Below, piece after piece: positions 35,148-43,681 of a stretch of DNA of 63,016 bases. Location of the stretch: the NCBI GenBank assembly GCA_016342355.1, contig JAEINP010000029.1:1-63016 (forward strand). The letters run 5' to 3'. A model generated the notes under the pieces. It searched no databases, had not been told where the DNA came from, and saw nothing but the letters and a program-made list of their open reading frames with translations. Position numbers and translations under genes: made by a program. The stretch is from Desulfatibacillum sp. (GTDB taxonomy: Bacteria > Desulfobacterota > Desulfobacteria > Desulfobacterales > Desulfatibacillaceae). The stretch's first letter is position 1, and every line of letters begins with the position of its first letter.

Positions 35148-35570
35148 ATGGCTACGGATTTTAAAGACAAGCACGCACCGGATTCCCGCGTGGACCCGGA
35201 GTTGGAACAGGCCTTGAAAAGGGTTTCCGTGAAAGGCGCCCTGCCCTGCGCCGTGGCCTACGCGCTTTCCCGGGAATCGGAGTATTCCATGGGGGATTTG
35301 GGCAGGGCTTCGGATTTGTTGGGAATGCGCCTGGCGAAATGCCAGATGGGCCTGTTCGGGTACCAACCCAATAAAAAAATCGTCAAGCCCGCCACGATCG
35401 TTGCTCCGGAACTGGAGACGGCCATCAAGGGACAGGTGAAGGACGGCAGAATCCCCTGCATCGCTTGTTGGAATATCGCCAAGGATTTGGAAATTTCCAA
35501 AATGTCCGTGAGCGCCGCCTGCGAAACGTTGGGGATCAAGATCAAGCCCTGCCAGTTGGGAGCTTTTTAA
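35148..35570 (+). CDS. small internally duplicated, probably helix-turn-helix protein
   Basis: A 140-residue soluble protein made of two similar halves. Each half has a VDPELEQALK or VAPELETAIK-type start, then LPCAVAYALSRE or IPCIACWNIAKD, a helical segment with LGRASDLLGMRLAKCQMGLF or VSAACETLGIKIKPCQLGAF, and ends in GLFGY or GAF. In each half two cysteines sit at equivalent positions (PCA.../KCQ and PCI.../PCQ), with an extra Cys in the second half. The pattern suggests two winged or HTH modules, possibly with a metal or redox site. AGGAG precedes the ATG by 7 nt. I do not recognise a named family. It stands alone, divergent from ispG. Confidence 0.7.
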   Translation: MATDFKDKHAPDSRVDPELEQALKRVSVKGALPCAVAYALSRESEYSMGDLGRASDLLGMRLAKCQMGLFGYQPNKKIVKPATIVAPELETAIKGQVKDGRIPCIACWNIAKDLEISKMSVSAACETLGIKIKPCQLGAF

Positions 35571-35678
35571 TGACGCTCCCCGCTTTCGGGAGGATGGAAG
35601 ATCTGCGCGGCGCCTATGCCGCCCCTGCCTGCCAATCGCATACATCCTAGGTTTTGGTGGCGTGAAATTGATCCGCGA

Positions 35679-35785
35679 ATTAGGTATTGGTTCCCAGAAT
35701 TCAAACTAAGTATTGCGTTTCCGGAATTCTGTCCGGAATTCTAAAATTAAGTATTGCGTCCCCGGAATTCCGTCCCCGGAATTCC
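35679..35785. repeat. three-copy tandem repeat with GGAATTC core
   Basis: The unit resembles TATTGCGTCCCCGGAATTC, preceded by ATTAAG-type sequence. Copies start near 35681 (TATTGGTTCCCAGAATTC), 35711 (TATTGCGTTTCCGGAATTC) and 35752 (the exact form). Extra GTCCGGAATTC or GTCCCCGGAATTC half-units follow copies two and three. Units of this sort often accompany REP-associated tyrosine transposases, but no transposase is present here. Confidence 0.75.
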
Positions 35786-36033
35786 ATGGAATACGATCCG
35801 CGTTTGGCCAAACTCACTCAATTCAGAATGTCTGAACTAGGGCGCGTCCACAGAAATCCTTTCATGGCGGCAATTAAGTCCTAATGAAAAGGTGTGCCAT
35901 GAAATCGAATCAATTTTGCTAATTCCGAGGGTGGCGCTGTCAGCCCGAAGGGGTAGCAGTTGGGTGGCCCTTGCAGCGTTCTTTGCAACCTATGGGTTTG
36001 GATCAACCGAAAGGTTTTTTGCATTGGTAGGGC

Positions 36034-36161
36034 GCAGGGCTTGCCCTGCCCCGAGGGTTGGGAGACCCAACCCATACAAAACCATAGGGCGCAGCAAGCG
36101 GCGCCCCTGCGGCAAAATGCAAGGATACTGGATTCCAGACAGGGAAATTCGGGAATGACAG
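36034..36161. repeat. composite intergenic repeat, copy 1
   Basis: About 128 nt that match 36744-36872 with scattered substitutions. Modules in order: GCAGGGCTTGCCCTGC hairpin, CCGAGGGTTGG/CCCAACCC hairpin, GGGCGCAGCAAGC(G/A)GCGCCCC hairpin, CAAGGA spacer, and the TTCC(C)GACAGG...TTCGGGAATGAC palindrome. Parts also occur at 3.47-3.71 kb. Confidence 0.8.
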
Positions 36162-36165
36162 ATTT

Positions 36166-36214
36166 CCCCCCATCCTGTCCTTCCCCCGCAAGGGGGGAAG
36201 GGACGAAGACTGGA
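36166..36214. repeat. GNRA-loop hairpin repeat, copy 1
   Basis: A 49-nt module with CCTTCCCCC, a GCAA tetraloop, then GGGGGGAAGG, followed by GACGAAGACTGGA. It is repeated at 40057-40105 with very few changes. In RNA it would make a very stable hairpin. Confidence 0.75.
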
Positions 36215-36743
36215 GAGAAAAGGCCTTCGATTGGCGTAATTCAAGGGTTTGATCCATGATTGTCGGGTTTCGCGGGGCTCTACCCAACCTACTATGCATG
36301 GACACTCGGGAATGATTTTTTAAGTCCCGGGGGCATCGTACCAATGGTAGGGCAGGCCTCTGCGCCCGTCCTTTTCTTGGTGGCTAGCCGTAGCAACTTG
36401 TTGCCAGGGCGCGTGAGCGCATCAGGTGCGGCCAACAATGTTATCGAAGCCGGAAAAGATGGGCGGCAGTGAGGGGCGTGAGGAATCCGTTTTTTTTAAA
36501 CCGGAATCCGGGTTTTCAATAAAAATCAGGTGCGCCGGACAACACCCCATCCATGCCTTTTTCGGTCGACCTATTGGCCTTCGGCCCCGGGCGACCAGGT
36601 GCCCGGGCTGGCCTTCATATGTGGCCGCGTTGCGGCGGTGATTTTAAATGGGCGCAGCAAGCAGCGCCCCTACGTGACCACAAGGCGCTCCATACCGCCG
36701 GGGATTTCAACCATTCGGTTTGTCTTTCATTTTGTTATGTAGC

Positions 36744-36872
36744 CGCAGGGCTTGCCCTGCCCCGAGGGTTGGCAGACCCAACCCCTACAAAACCACAGGG
36801 CGCAGCAAGCAGCGCCCCTACGGTAAAAAGACAAGGACCCTAGATTCCCGACAGGGACGCTCGGGAATGACG
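36744..36872. repeat. composite intergenic repeat, copy 2
   Basis: The second copy of the composite described at 36034-36161, with the same module order and the terminal TTCCCGA...TCGGGAA palindrome intact. Confidence 0.8.
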
Positions 36873-37009
36873 GTGGGTAGGGGGTAGGCGGGGAAAGTGA
36901 TCGGGTGGCGCTGACGCCATAAAACAACAGTAGGGCACCCCAAGTCTGTCATCCCCATCCTATCCTTCCCCGGCAAGGGGGGAATTGTTAAACTATTACT
37001 ATTCTTTAA

Positions 37010-39061
37010 TCAAATCCCTTTTCCTAACATTAAATCCTTTAACTTGAAATACACTTTGGCGGCGATTTGCAGGAGACCCTTGCCGATGCGCTGGAGGCTT
37101 GGATAATTTTCCAGTTCCCTGGCGATGGCGATTGCCGGGGTTTGCTGCATGGCGGCGTAGTCCTGCATGACTCCGGCAAGGCGCAAGGCCTCAAAGGGGG
37201 GTAAGTTCCTGGCGTGACGGGCCAGGGCCATTCCCTGGTGAAAATTTTTGTCTGACCCGGGCCGGGCTTTGCGCTGGGACAGAATTTCAGGAATCACGCC
37301 TATTTTACCTCTTGCGCCCAGGATAGCCGGAAACAGATCCTCGGGCCCTTCCAACTCTGCAATATTTTCCAATTTCAAATCGTCCAGATGGGTCAGGGAA
37401 AATGCCGCTCCCGGATGGCCCAGGCACTCCTCGCAAAGGTTGAGCAGCAATCCGTCTCCCAGGGGGCGGATGATTGCGCCGGAGTGTTTCCGATCAAACG
37501 CCCCGCCCTGCTCCTGGCAATAAGCGGAGACTGCGGCTGTTTGGGGATTGTTCTCCAAATATCGGGCGTGGCTTTGCACAAAAACCGGCTCAGGCAAATA
37601 GTCCGGGTCCAGGGTGATGAGGATCGCCGTTTGATGATTTTTCGCCAAGGCTTCCAGTTGGACCGGGAAGGAACTTCGGGCGATAAACAGGATTTGATCC
37701 GGCTTGCGGGTTTGGTTATCCAGGGCTTGCCGCAGAGACTGAGACGGGTTTTCCGTGCAAACCAGAAGGAGGGTTTTCCGGGGTTCGGGATGGATTGGTT
37801 CGGGTTCGGGATGGATTGGTTCGGGTTCGGGCGCCTTTTTCCCGAAAAGATTCAAATGGGCTTGATTGATGAATTCCTGGGTGACTGAAAACTCCCGCTG
37901 GATGTCTTCGGCCAGATTTTGGCGCTCTTGGGGATTCATGGCCATGGCCCGGACTATGGAGTCCGCCAAAGCGTTTGGATTGGGCTCGCACAGCACCTGT
38001 TGATGAAAGGCCCGGGGAACCAGTTCGGGAATGCCGCCCCGATTGGCGGCGATCATGGGGCAACCGCATGCCATGGCTTCCAGGACCGCATTGGGATGGT
38101 TGTCGCCCGGGTAGGGGAGAACGCACACGGCGCGGGAACGCAGGGCTGTGAGGGTTTCCAGGAGTTTGTGGCGCGGCAGGGAGGCCTCTGTGACTGCGAC
38201 CCGGGATTTCAAGGATTGAACAAAGGCGTTTTCCCGGGCCATGGAAGGATCTTGGGACCCCAGGACGAAGATTTGTTTCAGGCCTTGGCCTGCCTGGCTG
38301 GGCAGGAGTTGTTTAAGGGCTTGGGTGAATATATGGAATCCCTTCATGGAGGTGCGGGCGCCTAAAAAAATCAGGGTATCGGCCTTTTGGAAGACTGTAT
38401 TGACAGGGATCGGAGGCAGAGCAAGGGGGTAACGGAGTTTTTCCACACGGTTCGGGTCAATGGCGTAGCCGGAGTTGAGATACAGGGTATGGAGGAAATC
38501 CGTGGGAAAGCTCACCACGTCGGCCTGCTCCAGGGCCTGTTTTTCCCGGGCCATGAGGCGCAGGTGATATTGATCGGCCCACCATTTTCCGTGGGCCTGC
38601 TCCAGGTACACATAGGTTCCGTGGCACCGGATCTTTACCTTAAGGTTTGCGGGCAAAAGCCCGGCCCTTTTGGCCTGGGCGATGCGGACGCCGAAACCGT
38701 CGCAATCCTGGATTTCCACTGTTTCCAGGTTCGGATAAAGGGGCAAAATCCGCCTGAGGCAATCATAGGCCAGGTCTTCTTTGGGAAGTGCGGCGCAATG
38801 GCTGTGGGAGAAAAACCGGGACGGGACAATCCGTTGTTTTTCCTTGAGAAAGGCTTGGGAAGGAAATTTGTTTGGGGCGTATTCCTTTTCCCCCACAAAA
38901 AAAACGCCCAGGTGGTCCGGTCCCAGGAGGTCTTCCATTTCCTGGGCATAGGAGCCGATGCCGCCCCGGTATTGGAATCCCGCATGCTCGGCGGTGATGA
39001 GTAGGTGCCGGATGGTCCGGGGAGGCAGATAGGGATTTTCCTGAAAATTGGTATTAGGCAT
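37010..39061 (-). CDS. two-domain glycosyltransferase, GT4 fused to GT2-like
   Basis: A 683-residue protein. Residues 1-420 form a GT-B GT4 enzyme (HLLITAEHAGFQYRGGIGSY, FLGARTSMKGFHIF, donor-binding HPNAVLEAMACGCPMIAA). A Pro-Glu-His-rich linker made of a tandem PEPEPIH repeat follows. Residues 450-683 look like a GT2-type domain (LLLVCTENPSQSLRQAL, AILITLDPDYLPEP, TAAVSAYCQEQGG), although the second metal-binding block is weak, so it may be inactive. The start at 39061 is uncertain because no good ribosome-binding site is seen. It is 25 nt downstream of a GT2 gene on the same strand and probably co-expressed with it. It likely builds a surface glycan. Confidence 0.8.
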   Translation of the reverse strand: MPNTNFQENPYLPPRTIRHLLITAEHAGFQYRGGIGSYAQEMEDLLGPDHLGVFFVGEKEYAPNKFPSQAFLKEKQRIVPSRFFSHSHCAALPKEDLAYDCLRRILPLYPNLETVEIQDCDGFGVRIAQAKRAGLLPANLKVKIRCHGTYVYLEQAHGKWWADQYHLRLMAREKQALEQADVVSFPTDFLHTLYLNSGYAIDPNRVEKLRYPLALPPIPVNTVFQKADTLIFLGARTSMKGFHIFTQALKQLLPSQAGQGLKQIFVLGSQDPSMARENAFVQSLKSRVAVTEASLPRHKLLETLTALRSRAVCVLPYPGDNHPNAVLEAMACGCPMIAANRGGIPELVPRAFHQQVLCEPNPNALADSIVRAMAMNPQERQNLAEDIQREFSVTQEFINQAHLNLFGKKAPEPEPIHPEPEPIHPEPRKTLLLVCTENPSQSLRQALDNQTRKPDQILFIARSSFPVQLEALAKNHQTAILITLDPDYLPEPVFVQSHARYLENNPQTAAVSAYCQEQGGAFDRKHSGAIIRPLGDGLLLNLCEECLGHPGAAFSLTHLDDLKLENIAELEGPEDLFPAILGARGKIGVIPEILSQRKARPGSDKNFHQGMALARHARNLPPFEALRLAGVMQDYAAMQQTPAIAIARELENYPSLQRIGKGLLQIAAKVYFKLKDLMLGKGI

Positions 39062-39086
39062 TATGGGCGATCCGTCCTGGCCTTTT

Positions 39087-39989
39087 TCAATGTTTTTCCG
39101 GTCCGAAAATGAGTCCGCAGGCAAAACCCGCCATTAAGGCGGTTTTCAGTTGGTAATAAAACAGATTTTTACCCGGCTGTTTCCTGTGCATGGCCGACTC
39201 GGCGGGATGCTTTATCCTGGTCCCCAGCAGGGGAAGGGTATCCTTAAAAAGAATGTAGGCGGCCATGCGGCCTTGGGTGAACACCCGCCTGCGCCAATGG
39301 GCCTTGGATTTTTCCGCCCAGGTAAAGGGGTGTGTTACCCGTGCCCGGGGCCAGTATGTCATTTTGTAGCCCAGGTAATGAATCCTGCGGCACAGGTCCG
39401 ACTCCTCGCCGCCCAGCTTGTTTGCGCCGCAATGACCGAGTTTTGTGTCAAAGGGACCGGCCTGTTCCAGAACATATTTCCGGAAAGCCATATTGGCGCC
39501 GATGGGGCAGGACCAGGGGGGCTGGTAGGCCAGGGGTTTGTCGCCAAAATCATGGGCCGGGGTGAATCCCGCCACCGCCGGGGTGAACCAGGGCGGCGGA
39601 GGACCCTCCCATTTAGGGAGTATTTTTCCGCCTGCGCCTGCAATTTCCGGGCTTTCAAATGCCTGGTCCAAGGCGGTCAGCCAGTCTGCGTTTAAAGAGA
39701 TGTCGTCGTCGAGAAAGGCTATGATTTCTCCCCGGGATTCCCGGACCCCGGTGTTCAGGGCATGGCTTTTACCGGGGGTGGTTTCGCGTATGTAACGGAT
39801 AATGCGGCCCGGGTGGGATTGGGAAACGCTGTCCACAATGATTTGCGCCGCGCCATGGGCGCTGTTATCCACGGCCAGGACTTCGTATTGGCGGGCCGGA
39901 AAATCCTGGTTCGCCAGGCTTTGAAGCAGGGCGGCGAAGCTGGGCGGCGCGTTATGCGTGCAAAGAATAATGGAAAATTTGACGGATTC
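39087..39989 (-). CDS. GT2-family glycosyltransferase
   Basis: A 300-residue GT-A enzyme. Motifs: FSIILCTHNAPPSFAALLQSL (nucleotide-binding start), VLAVDNSAHG, AFLDDDISLNADWL (the metal-binding DDD), and the late GGEESDLCRRI block that positions the catalytic base. A weakly hydrophobic C-terminal segment (ALMAGFACGLIFGPE) may touch the membrane. The ATG at 39989 has AGGGA about 10 nt upstream, while the open frame extends upstream into a repeat module. It pairs with the downstream two-domain glycosyltransferase. Donor and acceptor are unknown; rhamnosyl or galactosyl transfer to a surface polysaccharide is typical of the group. Confidence 0.9.
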   Translation of the reverse strand, partial: ESVKFSIILCTHNAPPSFAALLQSLANQDFPARQYEVLAVDNSAHGAAQIIVDSVSQSHPGRIIRYIRETTPGKSHALNTGVRESRGEIIAFLDDDISLNADWLTALDQAFESPEIAGAGGKILPKWEGPPPPWFTPAVAGFTPAHDFGDKPLAYQPPWSCPIGANMAFRKYVLEQAGPFDTKLGHCGANKLGGEESDLCRRIHYLGYKMTYWPRARVTHPFTWAEKSKAHWRRRVFTQGRMAAYILFKDTLPLLGTRIKHPAESAMHRKQPGKNLFYYQLKTALMAGFACGLIFGPEKH

Positions 39990-40377
39990 CATGAGTTTTG
40001 ATCCCTGTTGCCGGGTTATATTGGGGGGATGGGTGATTTTCCCGCTCCCTTTGTTACCCCCCATCCTGTCCTTCCCCCGCAAGGTGGGAAGGGACGAAGA
40101 CTGGACGGCTTAGGCCTTCGAAACCGCCCATGCTCCATGCGCATTATCCATAGCAGACCGCACAAAGGCTGCGATAGCGGATCATTCCGTTTTGACGCAA
40201 CCTAAGGCAAGGGGGAAGGACTTTTAGGTTCCAAGGCCGATTAATCTCCATGTGCTTGAAACTATGCCAAATTGAAAGAATATGCAAGCAGGATGCTTGT
40301 AATAGGCAGGCGCGGCATGGTAGGGGTTTATATCGCTCACACCACGTCTCCATTAACCATTCCAAAGAGGAAGCGCC
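39990..40377. other. 388-nt gap between divergent genes
   Basis: It holds one copy of the GNRA-loop hairpin module (40057-40105) and then ordinary DNA up to the AmpG-like gene. No promoter boxes stood out by eye. Confidence 0.4.
40057..40105. repeat. GNRA-loop hairpin repeat, copy 2
   Basis: Matches 36166-36214 over 49 nt with a few substitutions; the CTTCCCCC/GCAA/GGTGGGAAG stem-loop is preserved apart from one changed stem base. It sits just upstream of a glycosyltransferase start. Confidence 0.75.
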
Positions 40378-41640
40378 TTGACCGAAGCCGAAAAAAAATC
40401 CCTGATCAGCCAGATAGGCAGCCCGCGCATGCTGGTTAGCATGTTGATGGGCTTTGCCTGCGGACTACCGTTGCTTTTGACCATCACTGTGCTCCAGGCC
40501 TGGATGAAGGAAGAGGGCGTGGACCTGGGGGCCATAGGCCTTATGAGTTTGGTGGGTCTTCCCTATACCCTGAAATTTTTATGGGCGCCTTTTTTGGACC
40601 GTTTTACGCTTCCCTTTATGGGACGCAGGCGGGGTTGGCTGCTGGTGGCCCAGGTATGCCTGATGCTTGCCATAGCCGGGCTAGGCATGAGCCAGCCTGC
40701 GGCCCGTCCCATGCTCATGGCCTGCGCAGCCATGTTGGTGGCGTTTTTTTCCGCCTCCCAGGATATTGTGGTGGACGCATACCGCCGGGAGGATTTGCGG
40801 GACGAGGAATTGGGCCTGGGTTCTTCCCTGTATGTGAACGGATATCGGGTGGGCATGTTGCTGGCTTCTGGCGGCGGGTTAATCATGGCGGATCACATGC
40901 CCTATTCCCAAGTGTATCTGGTCATGGCGGCTTGCATGCTGCCAAGCATTGTGGTCACCCTTCTGGCTCGGGAGCCCAAGGTTACCGACCCCCACCCCGT
41001 CAATATGATAGAGGCGGGGATTAACCCTTTGATTGAGTATTTCAGCCGCAAAAACGCCTTATGGATGTTGGCGTTCATCCTGTTTTACAAATTGGGCGAT
41101 TCCATGGCCAGCACCATGACCATCCCGTTTTATCTGGAAATCGAATTCACAAAGACGCAAATTGGGGGCGTGGTCAAGCTATTTGGATTTTGGGCCACTA
41201 TTGGAGGGACCATCCTGGGCGGCATCATCATGTTACGTGCGGGAATCAACCGGAGCTTGTGGATTTTCGGGATATTGCAGGCATGTTCCACGGCTTGCTT
41301 CGCCATACTGGTGCATACTGGCCCGAACGTGGAAGTCCTGGCCGGGGTCATTGCCTTTGAAAATTTAAGCTCCGGCATGGGGACCGCCGCTTACATGGGC
41401 TTTATGGCCAGCATCACCAATAAAAAATTCACCGCCACCCAATACGCCCTGCTTACCAGTCTCATGGGAATTCCCCGTGTGTTCGCCTCCATGCCCACGG
41501 GGTATATGGCGAAATATATGGGCTGGGAGGTCTTTTTTGTTGCCTGTTCCCTGGTTGCTATTCCCGGACTGTTGATGCTCATAAAATTTGCCCCCTGGAA
41601 CGGTCCCCGGCAAAATAGCCTTGCCAATTTGGAAGCATGA
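40378..41640 (+). CDS. MFS transporter, AmpG (muropeptide permease)-like
   Basis: A 420-residue membrane protein with about 12 helices. The N-terminal segment LMGFACGLPLLLTITVLQAWM followed by GLPYTLKFLWAPFLDRFTLPFMGRRRGW is characteristic of the AmpG branch of the MFS, as is FSASQDIVVDAYRREDL. AmpG imports GlcNAc-anhydroMurNAc peptides for wall recycling. Some relatives carry acetyl-CoA or other solutes, so the substrate is tentative. The TTG start at 40378 is supported by AGAGGAAG about 5 nt upstream. It stands alone and is followed by a palindromic repeat. Confidence 0.82.
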   Translation: MTEAEKKSLISQIGSPRMLVSMLMGFACGLPLLLTITVLQAWMKEEGVDLGAIGLMSLVGLPYTLKFLWAPFLDRFTLPFMGRRRGWLLVAQVCLMLAIAGLGMSQPAARPMLMACAAMLVAFFSASQDIVVDAYRREDLRDEELGLGSSLYVNGYRVGMLLASGGGLIMADHMPYSQVYLVMAACMLPSIVVTLLAREPKVTDPHPVNMIEAGINPLIEYFSRKNALWMLAFILFYKLGDSMASTMTIPFYLEIEFTKTQIGGVVKLFGFWATIGGTILGGIIMLRAGINRSLWIFGILQACSTACFAILVHTGPNVEVLAGVIAFENLSSGMGTAAYMGFMASITNKKFTATQYALLTSLMGIPRVFASMPTGYMAKYMGWEVFFVACSLVAIPGLLMLIKFAPWNGPRQNSLANLEA

Positions 41641-41704
41641 CTTATTTTTAAAGATTACGGGGTGAAACGATTTACTCCAGAGTTTTTTTGAATTGAATTT
41701 TGTG

Positions 41705-41730
41705 CGTTCCCGCGCAGGAACATGGGAACG
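41705..41730. repeat. CGTTCCC/GGGAACG palindrome
   Basis: A perfect 7-bp inverted repeat with a 12-nt loop (GCGCAGGAACAT). It is very similar to a palindromic intergenic element widespread in proteobacteria (CGTTCCC...GGGAACG). There is no T-run, so it is more likely a repeat than a terminator. Confidence 0.6.
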
Positions 41731-41776
41731 AGACCATAGATAATTGATTTTAAGATTGTTTTCCAAAGGCGATACA

Positions 41777-43462
41777 GTGACCATGGATCTTGAAAAAAAA
41801 CAGCCCCTATCCCTTACCCTTAAGGAAAGCCGGGAAGAAATTCTTGGCATGCCTGGTCAGGAAGCCCTGGACGCTATTATTTCCCATCCCCGGGGCGGGG
41901 AACTGGTCAAGTCGTTTTCGGCCCAGGACCTGTATTTTCTCATGCACGAAATCGGCCTGGACGATTGCCTGCCCATTCTGGCCATGGCTTCCACCCGTCA
42001 ATGGCAATACATGATGGACGTGGACATTTGGAACGGGGACCGGGTGGATTACCGGGCTTTGGTCACCTGGATGGAACGGATGCTGGCGGCGGACCCGGAC
42101 AGGCTGGTGAAGTGGATGGCCACCCGGGAGACCGATTTGCTGGAAATGTGGTTGTACGACAATATTTCCGTGGTTTTTCTGGAGCACGACCAGGAGCCTG
42201 GCGACTTGCCTGACGGGTATTTCACCCTGGACGGCGCCATTTACATCAAGGTCAAGGAATCGGCCCTTTCAGAGGATAAGAACCTGCCGGACCTGGACGC
42301 ACTGACCCTGGATATTCTCAAACGCATTGCGGAATTGGACTACGATTTTTTCCATAAGATGGTATTTGAATTGCACGGCATCATTTCGGCGGAGACCGAG
42401 GAGGATATCTTCAGAATCCGAAATGTCCGGCTGGCGGAGCGAGGTTTTGCGCCTCCCCACGAGGCAGCGGCTGTTTATCACAAGTTGGACGCCCGGGATT
42501 TGCCCAAGCGGCCCCGGAAGGTATTGACGCCCGATGAACCCCTCGGCTATGCCCTGCCCTATTTATCGCCCCATTTCGCCAAGGGGGAAAACCGTTTTTC
42601 CCGATCCCTGGCTGCTGTGGACAACCCGGCCATCGCCCACCAGCTCCAGTCGGAATTTGCGGCCCTGTGCAACCAGGTCATCGCAGCGGACCGGAACAAG
42701 GTGCGGTCCCGAGAGGAACTGGAGCAGGCTGTCAAGAAATGCAGCGGGTATTTGAATATGGGCCTGGAAACCATCCGGATTGAAACCGGTGAGGAGCCCG
42801 GCGCCAGCATCAGGAGCCATCCCCTGACGGAGATTTTCCAGGTGGGATTTGGTCTGGCCCTTTCCCTCAAGTTCAAGGCTTATCAATGGCGTAAAGACGC
42901 TTGGTTTCAAAAAGCGGAGCTGCCCTTGTCGTTCTGGGGAGAGGACCGTCTGGGAGTTCTGGGCGGCCTGTTGCTGGAAAAGCCACTGGTTTTCGACAAT
43001 TATCGGTCGGGCAATCTCTATAGGGATTTTTTAAGCCTGAAAGATGTGGAAGATTGCGGCCGGGTGCTGGAAAGCATCATGGCCCTGGACAGCCTGTTCG
43101 CCCATATGGATTGTGTGCAGTCATGCCCCAAAACCAAGGGCTTGAATTGTGAAAGTCTGCTTCTCACCCCCTGGGCCAATCATTTTTTGAAGAACGAATC
43201 CCTTTGCGCCCCTCTTTCCCTGGATGACCTTAAAAACTTTTTTCAGGAGCTTTTTGACCCGGCCAGCCATTTGGTCCGGGATGTCATGAAGCAAAATTTC
43301 CTGGACTGGCTGGCCTTGCAGACAGGGCGCGACACGGAGGCGATTGGCCGGACGTGGGGCCATGCCCTCACCGGACTGTTTGAAAATGTGGAAGACCTGT
43401 ACGGCAGGGTGGCTTTGGGCGCCCTGGATGCCAGACACATATATATTTTTATGGTTAAATAA
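41777..43462 (+). CDS. DUF6178-family protein
   Basis: About 561 residues, soluble, largely helical, with no recognised catalytic motif. Landmarks include ALDAIISHPRGGELVKSFSAQDLYFL, ASTRQWQYMMDVDIWNGDRVDY, a Cys-containing segment near the C-terminus (MDCVQSCPKTKGLNCE) and a final RHIYIFMVK. The family is found mainly in anaerobic deltaproteobacteria and has no assigned function. The start is taken as the GTG at 41777 (AAAGG 7 nt upstream); the ATG at 41783 is an alternative. It is monocistronic by appearance and is followed 219 nt later by a small exported protein. Confidence 0.75.
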   Translation: MTMDLEKKQPLSLTLKESREEILGMPGQEALDAIISHPRGGELVKSFSAQDLYFLMHEIGLDDCLPILAMASTRQWQYMMDVDIWNGDRVDYRALVTWMERMLAADPDRLVKWMATRETDLLEMWLYDNISVVFLEHDQEPGDLPDGYFTLDGAIYIKVKESALSEDKNLPDLDALTLDILKRIAELDYDFFHKMVFELHGIISAETEEDIFRIRNVRLAERGFAPPHEAAAVYHKLDARDLPKRPRKVLTPDEPLGYALPYLSPHFAKGENRFSRSLAAVDNPAIAHQLQSEFAALCNQVIAADRNKVRSREELEQAVKKCSGYLNMGLETIRIETGEEPGASIRSHPLTEIFQVGFGLALSLKFKAYQWRKDAWFQKAELPLSFWGEDRLGVLGGLLLEKPLVFDNYRSGNLYRDFLSLKDVEDCGRVLESIMALDSLFAHMDCVQSCPKTKGLNCESLLLTPWANHFLKNESLCAPLSLDDLKNFFQELFDPASHLVRDVMKQNFLDWLALQTGRDTEAIGRTWGHALTGLFENVEDLYGRVALGALDARHIYIFMVK

Positions 43463-43681
43463 TGAGATTTTTTTGTAAACTTGGTGCTGTTTCCATCCGG
43501 GTTTTTATATGCATTGACTTTTTCAGTGTTTTTACCTCAGAATAAAAGTATTCTGTCATTCAAAAATACGGATTTCCTGACTTGGCTCATCTGGGGGTGT
43601 TTATTGGTTTTTGCGGGCGGAAAATTTACCTGCGTCGCCTTGAAATATTATGCTTATATTTAAGTAAAAGGAGGAGTAATC

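Larger units (their letters stand above)
35571..37009. other. 1.44-kb gene-free stretch filled with repeats
   Basis: No plausible gene is seen; open frames here are translations of palindromic repeats in several frames. Contents in order: a three-copy tandem of a GGAATTC-rich unit (35679-35785), a composite repeat (36034-36161), a GNRA-loop hairpin module (36166-36214), a less structured stretch with scattered modules (36300-36720), a second copy of the composite repeat (36744-36872), and a degenerate copy of the hairpin module (about 36945-36985). It behaves as a repeat sink between housekeeping genes and a glycosyltransferase pair. Confidence 0.75.

Noticed and set aside
37783-37830. tandem direct repeat considered as a CRISPR or satellite
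   Set aside because: It has only two copies, no spacers, and encodes the PEPEPIH linker in frame inside a glycosyltransferase gene.
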